From Blautia sp. Marseille-P3201T (GTDB lineage Bacteria > Bacillota > Clostridia > Lachnospirales > Lachnospiraceae), in contig NZ_LT635469.1 of assembly GCF_900120295.1 (NCBI RefSeq), positions 611,001 through 675,000 of the forward strand: a stretch of 64,000 bases of DNA, written 5' to 3'. A program made the position numbers and the translations under genes. This document shows, in pieces, positions 7,619-16,870 of this stretch (the first letter of the stretch is position 1; each line of letters starts with the position of its first letter). The notes below the pieces were generated by a model. The model made no database searches. It was given only the letters and a program-made list of their open reading frames with translations, and was not told the DNA's origin.

Positions 7619-9659
7619 TGTATTTTTTGAAGAACGCTATACTTTAATGCGTGAGAGAATTCAGGAAATTCAAAAAGAAGAGGTTGTAAAAGAACCTTAT
7701 GGTGAATATTTCAGAAAAACAGCAGAATTTATTCTGATGGTGGATGAACTGTACGGAAAGATACAAAAAGGCTGGATAGAAACCGCTTCACAGAAAGAAT
7801 TGGAAGAAAACAACTATGCTTTGTATCAGGATATTTTACCGGAAAATTATGATAGTTCTTATGGAAATCCTGCTTATGCACAAAAAATGCTGGGAGAAGA
7901 GTTTGGTGCATTATTAAGTTTTCTATATACAGAAATTCGTGGAATGATTGTTTTTGCTTATGAAAAGCGTCTTTTTGACATGACTGTTGTTTTAGAACTT
8001 TTTGTGCAGATTTATAATCTTTTTGAGGAAGAGGAGATATCTGCAAAGGATGTAAAGGATGCTATTTACTGGTATATCAGCGATTACAGTGATGAAATGG
8101 TAGGATACAGAGTCAGAGAAGGAATTGATCCGTCTTTAGATTTTGCTGCAAAAATCATCTGTGACAGTGACTTAACAGATCTTCGTTATTTGTACAAATT
8201 TGGGGAATATATTACAGAAAATGAAATCGGTATGGCAAATTTCCTGAATACTCTGCCGGAAGAAAAAATTCAGGCAATGGCAAGAACATTTACAGAAGGA
8301 TATAGAGAAGGATTTGTTTTAGGCGGTAAAGATATTACAAAGAAGAAGACTGTAAATATTCGTTTCCAGCTGGGGTTTGAGCGAATTGTAAAAGAGGAAA
8401 TCAGACAGTTTGCGGAAATGGGATTACAGCCTGTTATCTATCGAAGTGCTGTTCATTCGGTAAATAAAAAACAGCATCATAGAATTGGATATTATGGGGC
8501 AGTTCCTAATCAGCAGTTTGAATACGACCATAAGGATGATGCCGCACTGTATTTAGACCATGAGTTTATTCAGAGAAAACTGAGAGTTTTACAGGTGGCT
8601 TATGAGCAGGTGAAGGAGCTGGCGGCTGTTCACGGAGGTCCTGCATGTATGGAAATCTTTGGAGAAACACCTTTTGTACCTGAAAAGACAGAGGAAGCCT
8701 GTGTTTTAACACCACATCAGCAGAAATTGCAGGTGTCTTATGACAATGAGTCAGGTCAGATCGTAAATCGTTATATTAAGGGTGAAGAAAGAAGCTTTAC
8801 CATTATTGCATATCCGGTAAAAGAAATCGGAGAAAAATTCGAGGAAATTTTTGAAGAAACTGTGAAATTAAATACATTGGATAATGAATTATACAGAAAA
8901 ATCCAGCAGAGTATCATTGATGCATTAGATAAGGGGACTTGCGTACATATTCTGGGAAAAGGGGAAAATGAAACAGATTTAACCGTTTCTCTTCATACAC
9001 TGGAAAATCCGGACAAGCAGACTAATTTCGAAAACTGTGTAGCAGATGTAAATATTCCAGTGGGCGAAGTCTTTACATCACCAGTGCTCAAGGGAACAAA
9101 TGGTACTTTGGCAGTATCCAGAGTATTTTTAAACGGTTTGGAATATAGAGGGCTGAAACTTCTTTTTAAAGACGGAAAGATTGCAGAGTATACTTGTAAA
9201 AACTTTGAAAAGGAAGAGGAGAATAAGAGCTTTTTAAAAGAAAATCTTCTTCATCATCATGAGACGCTTCCATTGGGAGAATTTGCAATCGGAACGAACA
9301 CTACGGCTTATGTAATGGCACAGAAATATGAAATTGCGCATTTGCTGCCGATTTTAATTGCAGAAAAAATGGGACCACACTTTGCAGTAGGGGATACCTG
9401 CTATAGTTGGGGAGAAGATACGGCTGTTTATAATCCGGATGGAAAGGAAATTATTGCAAGAGACAACGAGGTTTCTATTTTAAGAAAAGAAGATATTAGT
9501 AAGGCTTATATGGGGTGTCACACAGATATTACCATTCCTTATGATGAATTGGATAAAATTTGGGTAGAAACAGAAAAAAATGAGAAAATCATGATTATCA
9601 GCGATGGAAGATTTGTATTAGAGGGTACAGAAAAATTAAACGAGCCTTTCTGTGAATAA
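7611..9659 (+). CDS. M29-like aminopeptidase with long N-terminal extension
   Basis: A 682-residue protein. The C-terminal half resembles thermophilic M29 metallo-aminopeptidases: a GTCVHILGKGENETDL strand, GEVFTSPVLKGTNGTL with the first metal glutamate (residues about 482-497), LPLGEFAIGTN with a second glutamate, HLLPILIAEKMGPHFAVGD with a histidine, and GCHTDITIPY near the end with the H-x-D pair. The first 330 or so residues are a largely helical, acidic extension that canonical M29 enzymes of about 400 residues do not have. Cytosolic, since no signal peptide is present. Monocistronic with the HD gene upstream; no terminator is obvious. Confidence 0.8.
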   Translation: MNDVFFEERYTLMRERIQEIQKEEVVKEPYGEYFRKTAEFILMVDELYGKIQKGWIETASQKELEENNYALYQDILPENYDSSYGNPAYAQKMLGEEFGALLSFLYTEIRGMIVFAYEKRLFDMTVVLELFVQIYNLFEEEEISAKDVKDAIYWYISDYSDEMVGYRVREGIDPSLDFAAKIICDSDLTDLRYLYKFGEYITENEIGMANFLNTLPEEKIQAMARTFTEGYREGFVLGGKDITKKKTVNIRFQLGFERIVKEEIRQFAEMGLQPVIYRSAVHSVNKKQHHRIGYYGAVPNQQFEYDHKDDAALYLDHEFIQRKLRVLQVAYEQVKELAAVHGGPACMEIFGETPFVPEKTEEACVLTPHQQKLQVSYDNESGQIVNRYIKGEERSFTIIAYPVKEIGEKFEEIFEETVKLNTLDNELYRKIQQSIIDALDKGTCVHILGKGENETDLTVSLHTLENPDKQTNFENCVADVNIPVGEVFTSPVLKGTNGTLAVSRVFLNGLEYRGLKLLFKDGKIAEYTCKNFEKEEENKSFLKENLLHHHETLPLGEFAIGTNTTAYVMAQKYEIAHLLPILIAEKMGPHFAVGDTCYSWGEDTAVYNPDGKEIIARDNEVSILRKEDISKAYMGCHTDITIPYDELDKIWVETEKNEKIMIISDGRFVLEGTEKLNEPFCE

Positions 9660-9682
9660 TATAAAGAAAAAGGGTTTTGCGG

Positions 9683-9711
9683 TTGACATTATTTGTAACA
9701 ATATGTAAAAT
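9683..9711 (+). promoter_or_regulatory. Promoter of the pur operon
   Basis: TTGACA (9683-9688), 17-base spacer, TAAAAT (9706-9711): almost consensus. An inverted repeat lies right after it, over the likely start of transcription. Confidence 0.8.
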
Positions 9712-9714
9712 TGT

Positions 9715-9736
9715 GCTGTACAATAAAATATACAGC
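9715..9736 (+). promoter_or_regulatory. Inverted repeat at the pur transcription start
   Basis: GCTGTA, ten bases, TACAGC. It covers the expected +1, so it may be a repressor site; as RNA it would be a weak 5' hairpin. No purine riboswitch or PurBox pattern is visible here. Confidence 0.45.
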
Positions 9737-9768
9737 ATAAGCTGAATTTAATTTAAAGGAGAACAATC

Positions 9769-10272
9769 ATGGCAAAAGTTGGAATTGTTATGGGCAGCGA
9801 CTCAGATATGCCTGTTATGAGTAAAGCGGCAGATATGTTAGAGAAATTCGGAATTGAATACGAAATGACGATTATTTCTGCCCACAGAGAACCGGATGTA
9901 TTCTTTGAATATGCGAAAACAGCAGAAGAAAAGGGATTTAAAGTCATTATTGCAGGAGCAGGTATGGCAGCACACCTTCCAGGTATGTGTGCAGCAATTT
10001 TCCCAATGCCGGTTATCGGTATCCCAATGCATACAACTTCTTTAGGAGGAAGGGACTCTCTGTATTCTATTGTTCAGATGCCTTCCGGTATTCCTGTTGC
10101 AACTGTTGCAATTAACGGAGGAGCAAACGCAGCAATTCTGGCAGCCAAGATTTTAGCTACTTCAGATGAAGCATTATTGCAGAAATTAAAAGATTATAAA
10201 GAAGAATTAAAAGATCAGGTTGTTGCAAAAGATGCAAAATTACAGGAAGTAGGATATAAAAACTATAAATAA
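9769..10272 (+). CDS. purE: N5-carboxyaminoimidazole ribonucleotide mutase
   Basis: Class I PurE moves the carboxyl group of N5-CAIR to give CAIR in purine synthesis. The 167-residue protein has the GSDSDMPVM phosphate loop (residues 9-17), the SAHREP motif (about 39-44) and the GGRDSLYSIVQMPSGIPVATVAI core of the octameric enzyme. The ATG follows AAAGGAG. It is first in purE-purM-purN-purD behind a strong promoter. Confidence 0.97.
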   Translation: MAKVGIVMGSDSDMPVMSKAADMLEKFGIEYEMTIISAHREPDVFFEYAKTAEEKGFKVIIAGAGMAAHLPGMCAAIFPMPVIGIPMHTTSLGGRDSLYSIVQMPSGIPVATVAINGGANAAILAAKILATSDEALLQKLKDYKEELKDQVVAKDAKLQEVGYKNYK

Positions 10273-10304
10273 AAGCAGGGAAATGAAACGGAGGAAGAAA
10301 GAAA

Positions 10305-11330
10305 ATGGATTACAAGAAAGCTGGCGTAGATATTGAAGCTGGATATAAATCAGTAGAATTGATGAAAGAACATGTAAAGAAAACAATGCGTGAAGAAGTT
10401 CTTGGCGGATTAGGCGGTTTCTCCGGTGCTTTTTCTCTGGCAAAAATTAAAGAGATGGAAGAACCAGTATTGTTATCCGGTACAGATGGATGTGGAACAA
10501 AGGTGAAACTGGCAATGGTAATGGACAAACACGATACAATTGGTATTGATGCAGTTGCAATGTGTGTAAACGATATTGCATGTGCAGGTGGAGAACCATT
10601 ATTTTTCTTAGATTATATTGCATGTGGAAAAAATTATCCTGAAAAAATTGCTACTATCGTAAAAGGTGTTGCAGAAGGATGCTTACAGTCTGAAGCAGCT
10701 TTAATCGGTGGCGAAACAGCAGAACATCCTGGACTTATGCCGGAAGATGATTACGATTTAGCAGGTTTTGCAGTTGGTGTTTGTGACAAGAAAGATATGA
10801 TCACCGGAGAAAACTTAAAAGCAGGTGATGTTTTAATCGGTATGGCATCTTCCGGTGTTCACAGCAATGGTTTTTCATTAGTAAGAAAAGTATTTGAAAT
10901 TACAAAAGAGTCTTTAGATACTTATTATGAAGAATTAGGAACAACTTTAGGAGAAGCTTTACTTGCTCCTACAAGAATTTATGTAAAAGCATTGAAAAAA
11001 GTAAAAGAAGCAGGTATTACCGTAAAAGCCTGCAGCCACATCACAGGCGGCGGATTTTATGAAAATATTCCACGTATGTTAAAAGATGGTGTATGTGCAG
11101 TTGTAGAAAAAGACAGCTACCCAATTCCTCCAATTTTTACATTAATGGCAAAAACAGGAAATATTGAAGAGCAGATGATGTATAATACTTATAACATGGG
11201 TATTGGTATGATTGTAGCAGTAGATCCGGCAGACGTTGACAAAACAATGGAAGCTATGAAGGCAGCAGGAGATACTCCTTATGTAATCGGTAAGATTGAA
11301 GATGGAGAAAAAGGTGTTAAATTAGTATAA
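10305..11330 (+). CDS. purM: Phosphoribosylformylglycinamidine cyclo-ligase
   Basis: AIR synthetase closes the imidazole ring using ATP. The 341-residue protein shows the AIRS N-domain motifs GGFSGAFSL, LSGTDGCGTKVKLA, DAVAMCVNDIACAGGEPLFFLDYIACGK and the C-domain HITGGGFYENIPR. Full length for the family. A GGAGG ribosome site precedes the ATG; it is the second gene of the pur cluster. Confidence 0.97.
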   Translation: MDYKKAGVDIEAGYKSVELMKEHVKKTMREEVLGGLGGFSGAFSLAKIKEMEEPVLLSGTDGCGTKVKLAMVMDKHDTIGIDAVAMCVNDIACAGGEPLFFLDYIACGKNYPEKIATIVKGVAEGCLQSEAALIGGETAEHPGLMPEDDYDLAGFAVGVCDKKDMITGENLKAGDVLIGMASSGVHSNGFSLVRKVFEITKESLDTYYEELGTTLGEALLAPTRIYVKALKKVKEAGITVKACSHITGGGFYENIPRMLKDGVCAVVEKDSYPIPPIFTLMAKTGNIEEQMMYNTYNMGIGMIVAVDPADVDKTMEAMKAAGDTPYVIGKIEDGEKGVKLV

Positions 11331-11335
11331 GATAG

Positions 11336-11367
11336 GGAAATCAGGGTTGCAAGAGCAGCCCTTTTCC
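11336..11367 (+). terminator. Intra-operon hairpin between purM and purN
   Basis: AGGGTTGC/GCAGCCCT over an AAGA loop, extended by GGAAA/TTTCC. A few T follow (TTTTCC, TGTTT). It could be a partial terminator or RNA stability element that lowers purN-purD expression. Confidence 0.5.
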
Positions 11368-11387
11368 TGTTTATAAAGAAAGGCTGA

Positions 11388-12020
11388 ATGAATATGATGA
11401 AAATGGCAGTGTTGGTGTCCGGTGGAGGAACAAATCTTCAGGCGATTATGGATGCAATGGACAGGGGCGAAATTACCAATGCGGAAATTGCTGTAGTAAT
11501 CAGTAATAACGCAAATGCGTATGCTTTGGAAAGAGCAAGAATGAAGGGAATAGAGGCAATCTGCGTCTCTCCGAAAGCGTATGCTTCCAGAGCGGAATTT
11601 AATCAGGCTTTACTTGAAACAATCCAATCCTATCATGTAGATCTCGTTGTTCTGGCAGGTTGTCTTGTAGTTATTCCGGAAATTATGGTAAAGGCTTATC
11701 CAAATAAGATTATCAATATTCATCCGGCGCTTATTCCATCTTTCTGCGGTACAGGTTATTATGGACTGAAGGTGCATGAGGGTGTACTGGAAAGAGGAGT
11801 AAAAGTAACCGGAGCAACGGTACATTTTGTAGATGAAGGTACGGATACAGGTCCGATTATTTTACAGAAAGCAGTGGAAGTTCGTCAGGGAGATACACCG
11901 GAAATTCTTCAGCGCAGAGTTATGGAAGAGGCAGAGTGGAAAATTATGCCGAGAGCCATTGATTTAATTGCAAATGATAAAATTGAAGTTGTGGATGGAC
12001 TGGTAAAATTTAAAGAATAA
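11388..12020 (+). CDS. purN: Phosphoribosylglycinamide formyltransferase
   Basis: Transfers a formyl group from 10-formyl-THF to GAR. The 210-residue protein has VLVSGGGTNLQAIMDA at the N-terminus, the folate site with NIHPALIPSF (catalytic Asn and His) and GATVHFVDEGTDTGPIILQKAV with the catalytic aspartate. The first ATG, after AAAGGCTG, is used, but two further in-frame ATGs follow within six codons, so the exact start is open. The next gene starts 17 bases later. Confidence 0.96.
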   Translation: MNMMKMAVLVSGGGTNLQAIMDAMDRGEITNAEIAVVISNNANAYALERARMKGIEAICVSPKAYASRAEFNQALLETIQSYHVDLVVLAGCLVVIPEIMVKAYPNKIINIHPALIPSFCGTGYYGLKVHEGVLERGVKVTGATVHFVDEGTDTGPIILQKAVEVRQGDTPEILQRRVMEEAEWKIMPRAIDLIANDKIEVVDGLVKFKE

Positions 12021-12037
12021 GAAGGGAGCATAAGAGG

Positions 12038-13312
12038 ATGAAAGTATTAATTATAGGAAGCGGCGGCAGAGAACACGCGATTGCATGGAAAGTTGCAAAA
12101 AGTCCAAAGGTAGATAAAATTTACTGTGCGCCGGGAAATGCAGGAATTGCAGAATTTGCAGAATGTGTACCAATCGGCGCTATGGAATTTGAGAAGCTGG
12201 CAGCTTTTGCAAAAGAAAACAAAGTAGACTTAACGGTTGTTGGTATGGATGATCCTTTAGTTGGCGGTGTTGTGGATGTTTTTGAAAAAGAAGGATTGCG
12301 TGTATTCGGACCAAGAAAGAATGCGGCAATTCTGGAAGGCTCAAAAGCATTTTCTAAAGATTTGATGAAGAAATATAATATCCCTACAGCAGCTTATGAA
12401 AATTTTGAAGATGCGGATAAGGCACTTGCTTATCTTCGTGAGAAAGCTGAATTTCCTATTGTATTAAAAGCAGACGGACTGGCTCTTGGGAAAGGTGTTT
12501 TAATCTGTAATACATTGGAAGAGGCAGAAGAAGGCGTTCGCACAATTATGCTGGATAAAAAATTCGGTTCTGCAGGAAATACTTTAGTTATTGAAGAGTT
12601 TATGACAGGACGTGAAGTATCTGTACTTTCTTTTGTAGATGGAAAAACGATTAAAACTATGACTTCTGCACAGGACCATAAGCGTGCAAAAGACGGAGAC
12701 GAAGGTTTGAATACAGGGGGAATGGGAACATTCTCACCAAGTCCTTTCTATACAAAAGAAGTGGATGAATTTTGCGAAAAATATGTATATCAGGCAACCG
12801 TAGACGCTATGGCAGCAGAAGGCAGAGAATTTAAAGGGATTATTTTCTTTGGTCTGATGCTTACAGAAAAAGGTCCAAAAGTGTTAGAATATAATGCACG
12901 TTTCGGTGATCCGGAAGCACAGGTTGTTATTCCAAGACTGAAAAACGACATTGTGGAAGTTTTTGAAGCCTGTGTAGATGGAAAGTTAGATGAAATCGAT
13001 TTGCAGTTTGAAGATAATGCAGCAGTATGTGTTGTTTTGGCTTCTGATGGTTATCCGGTTTCTTATGAAAAAGGATATCCAATTGAAGGTCTAGAAAACT
13101 TTAAGGACAAAGACGGTTACTATGTTTTCCATGCGGGAACAGCTTTTAAAGATGGAAAGATCGTAACAAATGGCGGGCGTGTCTTAGGTGTTACTGCAAA
13201 AGGCGCTGACTTAAAAGAAGCAAGAGCCAACGCTTATGAGGCAACAAAATGGATTGACTTCGAAAATAAATATATGCGAAACGATATTGGAAAAGCCATT
13301 GATGAAGCATAG
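12038..13312 (+). CDS. purD: Phosphoribosylamine-glycine ligase
   Basis: GAR synthetase, an ATP-grasp enzyme joining phosphoribosylamine and glycine. The 424-residue protein begins with IIGSGGREHAIAWK, carries the ATP-grasp PIVLKADGLALGKGV stretch (about residues 137-151), HKRAKDGDEGLNTGGMG, and the metal-binding EYNARFGDPEAQ. Full length. It closes the pur cluster before a strong terminator. purF, purL, purH, purB and purC are not in this window. Confidence 0.97.
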   Translation: MKVLIIGSGGREHAIAWKVAKSPKVDKIYCAPGNAGIAEFAECVPIGAMEFEKLAAFAKENKVDLTVVGMDDPLVGGVVDVFEKEGLRVFGPRKNAAILEGSKAFSKDLMKKYNIPTAAYENFEDADKALAYLREKAEFPIVLKADGLALGKGVLICNTLEEAEEGVRTIMLDKKFGSAGNTLVIEEFMTGREVSVLSFVDGKTIKTMTSAQDHKRAKDGDEGLNTGGMGTFSPSPFYTKEVDEFCEKYVYQATVDAMAAEGREFKGIIFFGLMLTEKGPKVLEYNARFGDPEAQVVIPRLKNDIVEVFEACVDGKLDEIDLQFEDNAAVCVVLASDGYPVSYEKGYPIEGLENFKDKDGYYVFHAGTAFKDGKIVTNGGRVLGVTAKGADLKEARANAYEATKWIDFENKYMRNDIGKAIDEA

Positions 13313-13341
13313 GAAGAAGCTGCGAAAGCAGCTTCTTTTTT
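13313..13341 (+). terminator. Terminator after purD
   Basis: AGAAGCTGC/GCAGCTTCT with a GAAA tetraloop, then a run of T. Confidence 0.92.
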
Positions 13342-13347
13342 CTATTC

Positions 13348-13376
13348 TTTACTAAAAATTCTATTTATGCTATATT
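13348..13376 (+). promoter_or_regulatory. Promoter of the GntR-clpC operon
   Basis: TTTACT (13348-13353), 17 bases, TATATT (13371-13376). The -10 runs into a small palindrome, TATATTAGATATA, that could be bound by the GntR protein. No CtsR-type heptamer repeat is seen. Confidence 0.55.
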
Positions 13377-13407
13377 AGATATAACAATCTGGAAAGAAGG
13401 TGAAGGC

Positions 13408-13776
13408 ATGCTGATTGAAATTGATTTTAACAGTGATGAAGCAATTTATGTACAGCTTTGTAATCAGATTATTATGGGAATTGCCACAGACCAGCTGAAG
13501 GTAGGGGAGACGCTTCCTTCTGTAAGACAGCTGGCAGATACCATAGGAATTAACATGCACACAGTAAATAAAGCATATTCTGTATTGAGGCAGGAGGGAT
13601 TTCTCAGTATAGACAGACGCAGAGGCGCAGTCATTTCCATTGATGTAGATAAAATCAGAGCATTGGAGGAAATGAAGGAAAATCTTTTGCCGGTTCTGGC
13701 GAAGGGTTGCTGTAAGAATATTACAAGAGATGAAGTGCATGCCTTAATTGATGAAATTTTTGAAGAATATAAATAG
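13408..13776 (+). CDS. GntR-family regulator, YtrA type
   Basis: A 122-residue repressor-like protein with a winged helix at residues 10-75: AIYVQLCNQIIMGIA, LKVGETLPSVRQLADTIGINMHTVNKAYSVLRQEGFLSI. The short C-terminal tail of about 45 residues without a ligand domain marks the YtrA subfamily, which mostly controls its own operon. Only 14 bases separate it from clpC, so here it probably controls clpC, in the place held by ctsR in bacilli. Confidence 0.9.
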   Translation: MLIEIDFNSDEAIYVQLCNQIIMGIATDQLKVGETLPSVRQLADTIGINMHTVNKAYSVLRQEGFLSIDRRRGAVISIDVDKIRALEEMKENLLPVLAKGCCKNITRDEVHALIDEIFEEYK

Positions 13777-13790
13777 AATAGGAGAGATAC

Positions 13791-16220
13791 ATGAAAACGC
13801 AATACTCAAAGTGGGCATTAAAGGCTTTGAAGCTGGCAGAAGAGACTGCCAGAAAATGCAGCCATAATTATATTGGAACTGAACACATATTAGCAGGACT
13901 TTTGGCTGTGAAAGATGGTACAGCAGGAGAAATCTTAGCAGAAGCAGGTATTACACAAAGTAAATTGATGGAACTTATGGAGAAACTGGTTGTACCTTCT
14001 TCAGAGGTATTATTAGAAGAACCCCAGGGATATACGCCTAGAAGCAGAAGGGTACTTGCTAAAGCAGAGGAAGAAGCCCAGAATATGGAGAGTGCAGAGA
14101 TTGGCACAGAACATATTTTAATTGCAATGTTAAAAGAAAGCGACTGTGTGGGGGCAAGACTTTTGCATACTATGGGAGCCGGTAATCAGAAGCTGTATGC
14201 AGAGCTTATGAAAGTTATGGGAAGAGAAGGTACTTTGACAAAAGAAGAGCGGAGTGCCACGCCAATGCTGGATCAGTATGGCAGAGATTTAACAGAAATG
14301 GCGGCCATGGGCAAATTAGACCCTGTTGTGGGGAGAGAAAAAGAAATTAATCGTATTATTCAGATTTTGAGCAGAAGAACAAAGAATAATCCTTGTCTGA
14401 TAGGAGAGCCGGGAGTAGGAAAAACAGCTATTACAGAGGGACTTGCACAGAAAATTGTAAGTGGAATGGTTCCTGAAAATATAGCAGATAAACGTATTCT
14501 TGTATTAGATTTGTCTGCAATGGTAGCTGGTTCTAAATATCGAGGAGAATTTGAGGAGAGAATTAAACGTGTTGTTTGGGAGGCTTCTAATGATAAAAGA
14601 ATTCTTTTATTTTTGGATGAACTTCATACACTTATTGGAGCAGGTGGGGCAGAAGGAGCGTTAGATGCTTCCAATATTTTAAAACCATCTCTTTCCAGAG
14701 GAGAAATTCAGCTTATCGGTGCAACAACCATTGAAGAATATCGAAAACATATTGAAAAAGATCCTGCTTTAGAGCGAAGATTTCAGCCGATAATGGTGGA
14801 AGAACCGACGAAGGAAGAAGCTGAAGAAATTTTAAAAGGATTAGTACCTTATTACGAAAAACATCATGGTGTTGTTATTGAAGAAGGAGCAGTAAAAGCA
14901 GCTGTTTCCATGGGTATACGTTATATTAATGACAGATTTCTTCCTGATAAGGCATTAGATTTATTAGATGAGGCATGTTCAAAAGTGCAGATTTCCGGTT
15001 ATAAGGTGCCTGATGGACTGATGGAAGCAGAGCTCCGCTTAAGAGATATCTGCGAAGAAAAGGAAGAAGCAGTGAAAAATCAGGACTTCCTTCTTGCAGG
15101 AAAGCTGCAGGAGGAGCAGAAGGAAACAGAGGAAACGGTAGAAAAAGCGAGAAAACGCTTTGAAAGACAGCGCAAGAATAAAAAATTGTTTGTTACAGAA
15201 GATGATATTGCCTTAGTGGTTGCTCAATGGACGAAAATACCGGTGAAAAAGCTTACAGAAGGTGAGTCTAAAAGGCTGGCAAAATTAGAAAATCAGCTCC
15301 ATAAACGTGTAATTGGACAGGATGAGGCAGTTACCGCAGTGGCAAAGGCGATTAAACGAGGAAGAGTAGGATTAAAAGATCCCAAGCGTCCTATTGGTTC
15401 TTTCCTTTTATTAGGACCTACGGGAGTGGGAAAAACAGAGCTTTCCAAAGCTTTGGCAGAAGCTGTCTTTGGCAGTGAAGATGCGATGATCCGTGTGGAT
15501 ATGTCAGAGTATATGGAAAAACACAGTGTCTCTAAACTGATTGGATCACCTCCGGGATATGTGGGATATGAAGAGGGCGGTCAGTTAAGTGAAAAGGTAA
15601 GACGAAGCCCTTATAGTGTTTTACTCTTTGATGAAATTGAGAAAGCACATCCAGATGTATTCAATATTCTTCTTCAGGTACTTGATGACGGTCATATTAC
15701 TGATGCTCAAGGCAGAAAAGTAGACTTTAAGGAAACTATTATTATTATGACTTCCAATGCAGGAGCGCAGGCGATTGTAGAGCCGAAAAAGCTGGGATTT
15801 GGAACAGTAGATGATGCACAGGCTGATTACAGGAAAATGAAAGACAGTGTAATGGAAGAAGTAAAGAGACTCTTTAAGCCGGAGTTTTTAAACCGTATTG
15901 ATGACATTATCGTATTCCATACTTTGAATAAGGAAGAAATTAAAAAGATTGTAGGACTTCTTTTAAAAGAATTTACAAAACGCTGTAAAACCCAGTTGAA
16001 TATTGATGTGAAAATTCGCGAGAGTGTGAAAGAATTTATTGGAAAAGAAGGATTTGATCCAAAATATGGAGCACGTCCTTTAAAGAGAGCTATTCAGAGT
16101 AAAATAGAAGATGCAATGGCAGAGGAAATTTTAGAAGGCAGGATAAAAGCGGGAGACAGTGTTACCATCAGCTTGTCTAAAGAAAAGGTAAATTTTATTA
16201 TAAATGTACAAAATGACTAG
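13791..16220 (+). CDS. clpC: ATP-dependent Clp protease ATP-binding subunit ClpC
   Basis: Hsp100 unfoldase that feeds substrates to ClpP in the cytosol. The 809-residue protein has the double Clp N repeat (residues 1-145), a first AAA domain with Walker A GEPGVGKT (about 205), a UVR-like middle domain with coiled coil (about 415-450: [20 protein letters not shown]), and a second AAA domain with GPTGVGKTE (about 542) and the C-terminal ClpB-D2 domain. The middle domain and [14 protein letters not shown] fit ClpC rather than ClpB. mcsA and mcsB, the usual adaptor kinase genes, are absent here. Confidence 0.95.
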   Translation: MKTQYSKWALKALKLAEETARKCSHNYIGTEHILAGLLAVKDGTAGEILAEAGITQSKLMELMEKLVVPSSEVLLEEPQGYTPRSRRVLAKAEEEAQNMESAEIGTEHILIAMLKESDCVGARLLHTMGAGNQKLYAELMKVMGREGTLTKEERSATPMLDQYGRDLTEMAAMGKLDPVVGREKEINRIIQILSRRTKNNPCLIGEPGVGKTAITEGLAQKIVSGMVPENIADKRILVLDLSAMVAGSKYRGEFEERIKRVVWEASNDKRILLFLDELHTLIGAGGAEGALDASNILKPSLSRGEIQLIGATTIEEYRKHIEKDPALERRFQPIMVEEPTKEEAEEILKGLVPYYEKHHGVVIEEGAVKAAVSMGIRYINDRFLPDKALDLLDEACSKVQISGYKVPDGLMEAELRLRDICEEKEEAVKNQDFLLAGKLQEEQKETEETVEKARKRFERQRKNKKLFVTEDDIALVVAQWTKIPVKKLTEGESKRLAKLENQLHKRVIGQDEAVTAVAKAIKRGRVGLKDPKRPIGSFLLLGPTGVGKTELSKALAEAVFGSEDAMIRVDMSEYMEKHSVSKLIGSPPGYVGYEEGGQLSEKVRRSPYSVLLFDEIEKAHPDVFNILLQVLDDGHITDAQGRKVDFKETIIIMTSNAGAQAIVEPKKLGFGTVDDAQADYRKMKDSVMEEVKRLFKPEFLNRIDDIIVFHTLNKEEIKKIVGLLLKEFTKRCKTQLNIDVKIRESVKEFIGKEGFDPKYGARPLKRAIQSKIEDAMAEEILEGRIKAGDSVTISLSKEKVNFIINVQND

Positions 16221-16333
16221 CAAAATAATAAAATATATGGTAATATTGTTATACCAATACAAGATGCCTGGCAGGCAAAGAAAAAAGTCTGAAAAGACGG
16301 AACAATGAAAGACATAAGCGGGAGGACATAACT

Positions 16334-16747
16334 ATGTCAGTAGTAAAAGAATTAATTCGTACAGAAGAAAATGGTAAAATCAGCTTTGGTAACTATGAGT
16401 TAGCGCAGAAGTCAAAAGTATCCGACTTTGAGTACGATGGGGATATATACAAAGTAAAAACATATAAGGAAATTACAAAGCTGGAGAGAAACGGTATGTT
16501 TGTATATGAATCTGTACCAGGTACTACAGTTTTAGACTTAGATGAAAAAGAAGACAGAATGAACTTTACAGTAGAAGGTCCTCAGGATGCTCAGATTACT
16601 GTAGAAATGGAAGAGGATGCCGAGTACAAAATTGTAATCGATGGAGAAGAAGCCGGACAGATGAAGACAAATCTGGGTGGAAAGCTTTCATTTAGTGTGG
16701 AACTGGAGCAGGCAGAACAGGTAGCTGTAAGCATTGAAAGAATTTAA
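16334..16747 (+). CDS. Conserved hypothetical protein between clpC and radA
   Basis: A 137-residue acidic, beta-rich soluble protein without signal peptide. It opens with VVKELIRTEENGKISFGNYEL and has a repeat of short strands with KVKTYKEITKLERNGMFVYES and QMKTNLGGKLSFSVEL. Close relatives in clostridia are sometimes labelled endosialidase in databases, as I recall; nothing in this sequence supports a glycosidase (no catalytic motif, far too short). A GGGAGG site precedes the ATG. Its place between two protein and DNA maintenance genes is the only clue to its role. Confidence 0.7.
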   Translation: MSVVKELIRTEENGKISFGNYELAQKSKVSDFEYDGDIYKVKTYKEITKLERNGMFVYESVPGTTVLDLDEKEDRMNFTVEGPQDAQITVEMEEDAEYKIVIDGEEAGQMKTNLGGKLSFSVELEQAEQVAVSIERI

Positions 16748-16777
16748 GTTTCAGATAAGTAAGAACAAGTAAGACAG

Positions 16778-16842
16778 GGCTGTCGCACTAAGCAGTATTC
16801 GAAATAGGTGAAATATTCGAATATGCACTTAATGCGGCAGCC
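16778..16842 (+). terminator. Long hairpin between the conserved gene and radA
   Basis: GGCTGTCGCA pairs with TGCGGCAGCC (one G-U), and the helix continues inward with small interruptions through TAAG/CTTA and TATTCG/CGAATA to an apical loop near 16802-16815. It is followed by TCGTTTGTT. It may act as a terminator or processing site ahead of radA, and it holds no credible gene. Confidence 0.6.
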
Positions 16843-16870
16843 TCGTTTGTTGGAAAAAGAAAGGGAAAAT

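Noticed and set aside
9712..9768. Purine riboswitch or PurBox in front of purE
   Set aside because: The leader is only about 50 bases and lacks the aptamer core; only a short inverted repeat is present.
16334..16747. Endosialidase label for the gene between clpC and radA
   Set aside because: The label that I recall from databases has no support: 137 residues, no signal peptide and no glycosidase motif.
16808..16870. Upstream start for radA giving 21 extra residues
   Set aside because: The added part lies in the long hairpin, and the zinc finger of RadA starts right after the ATG at 16871.
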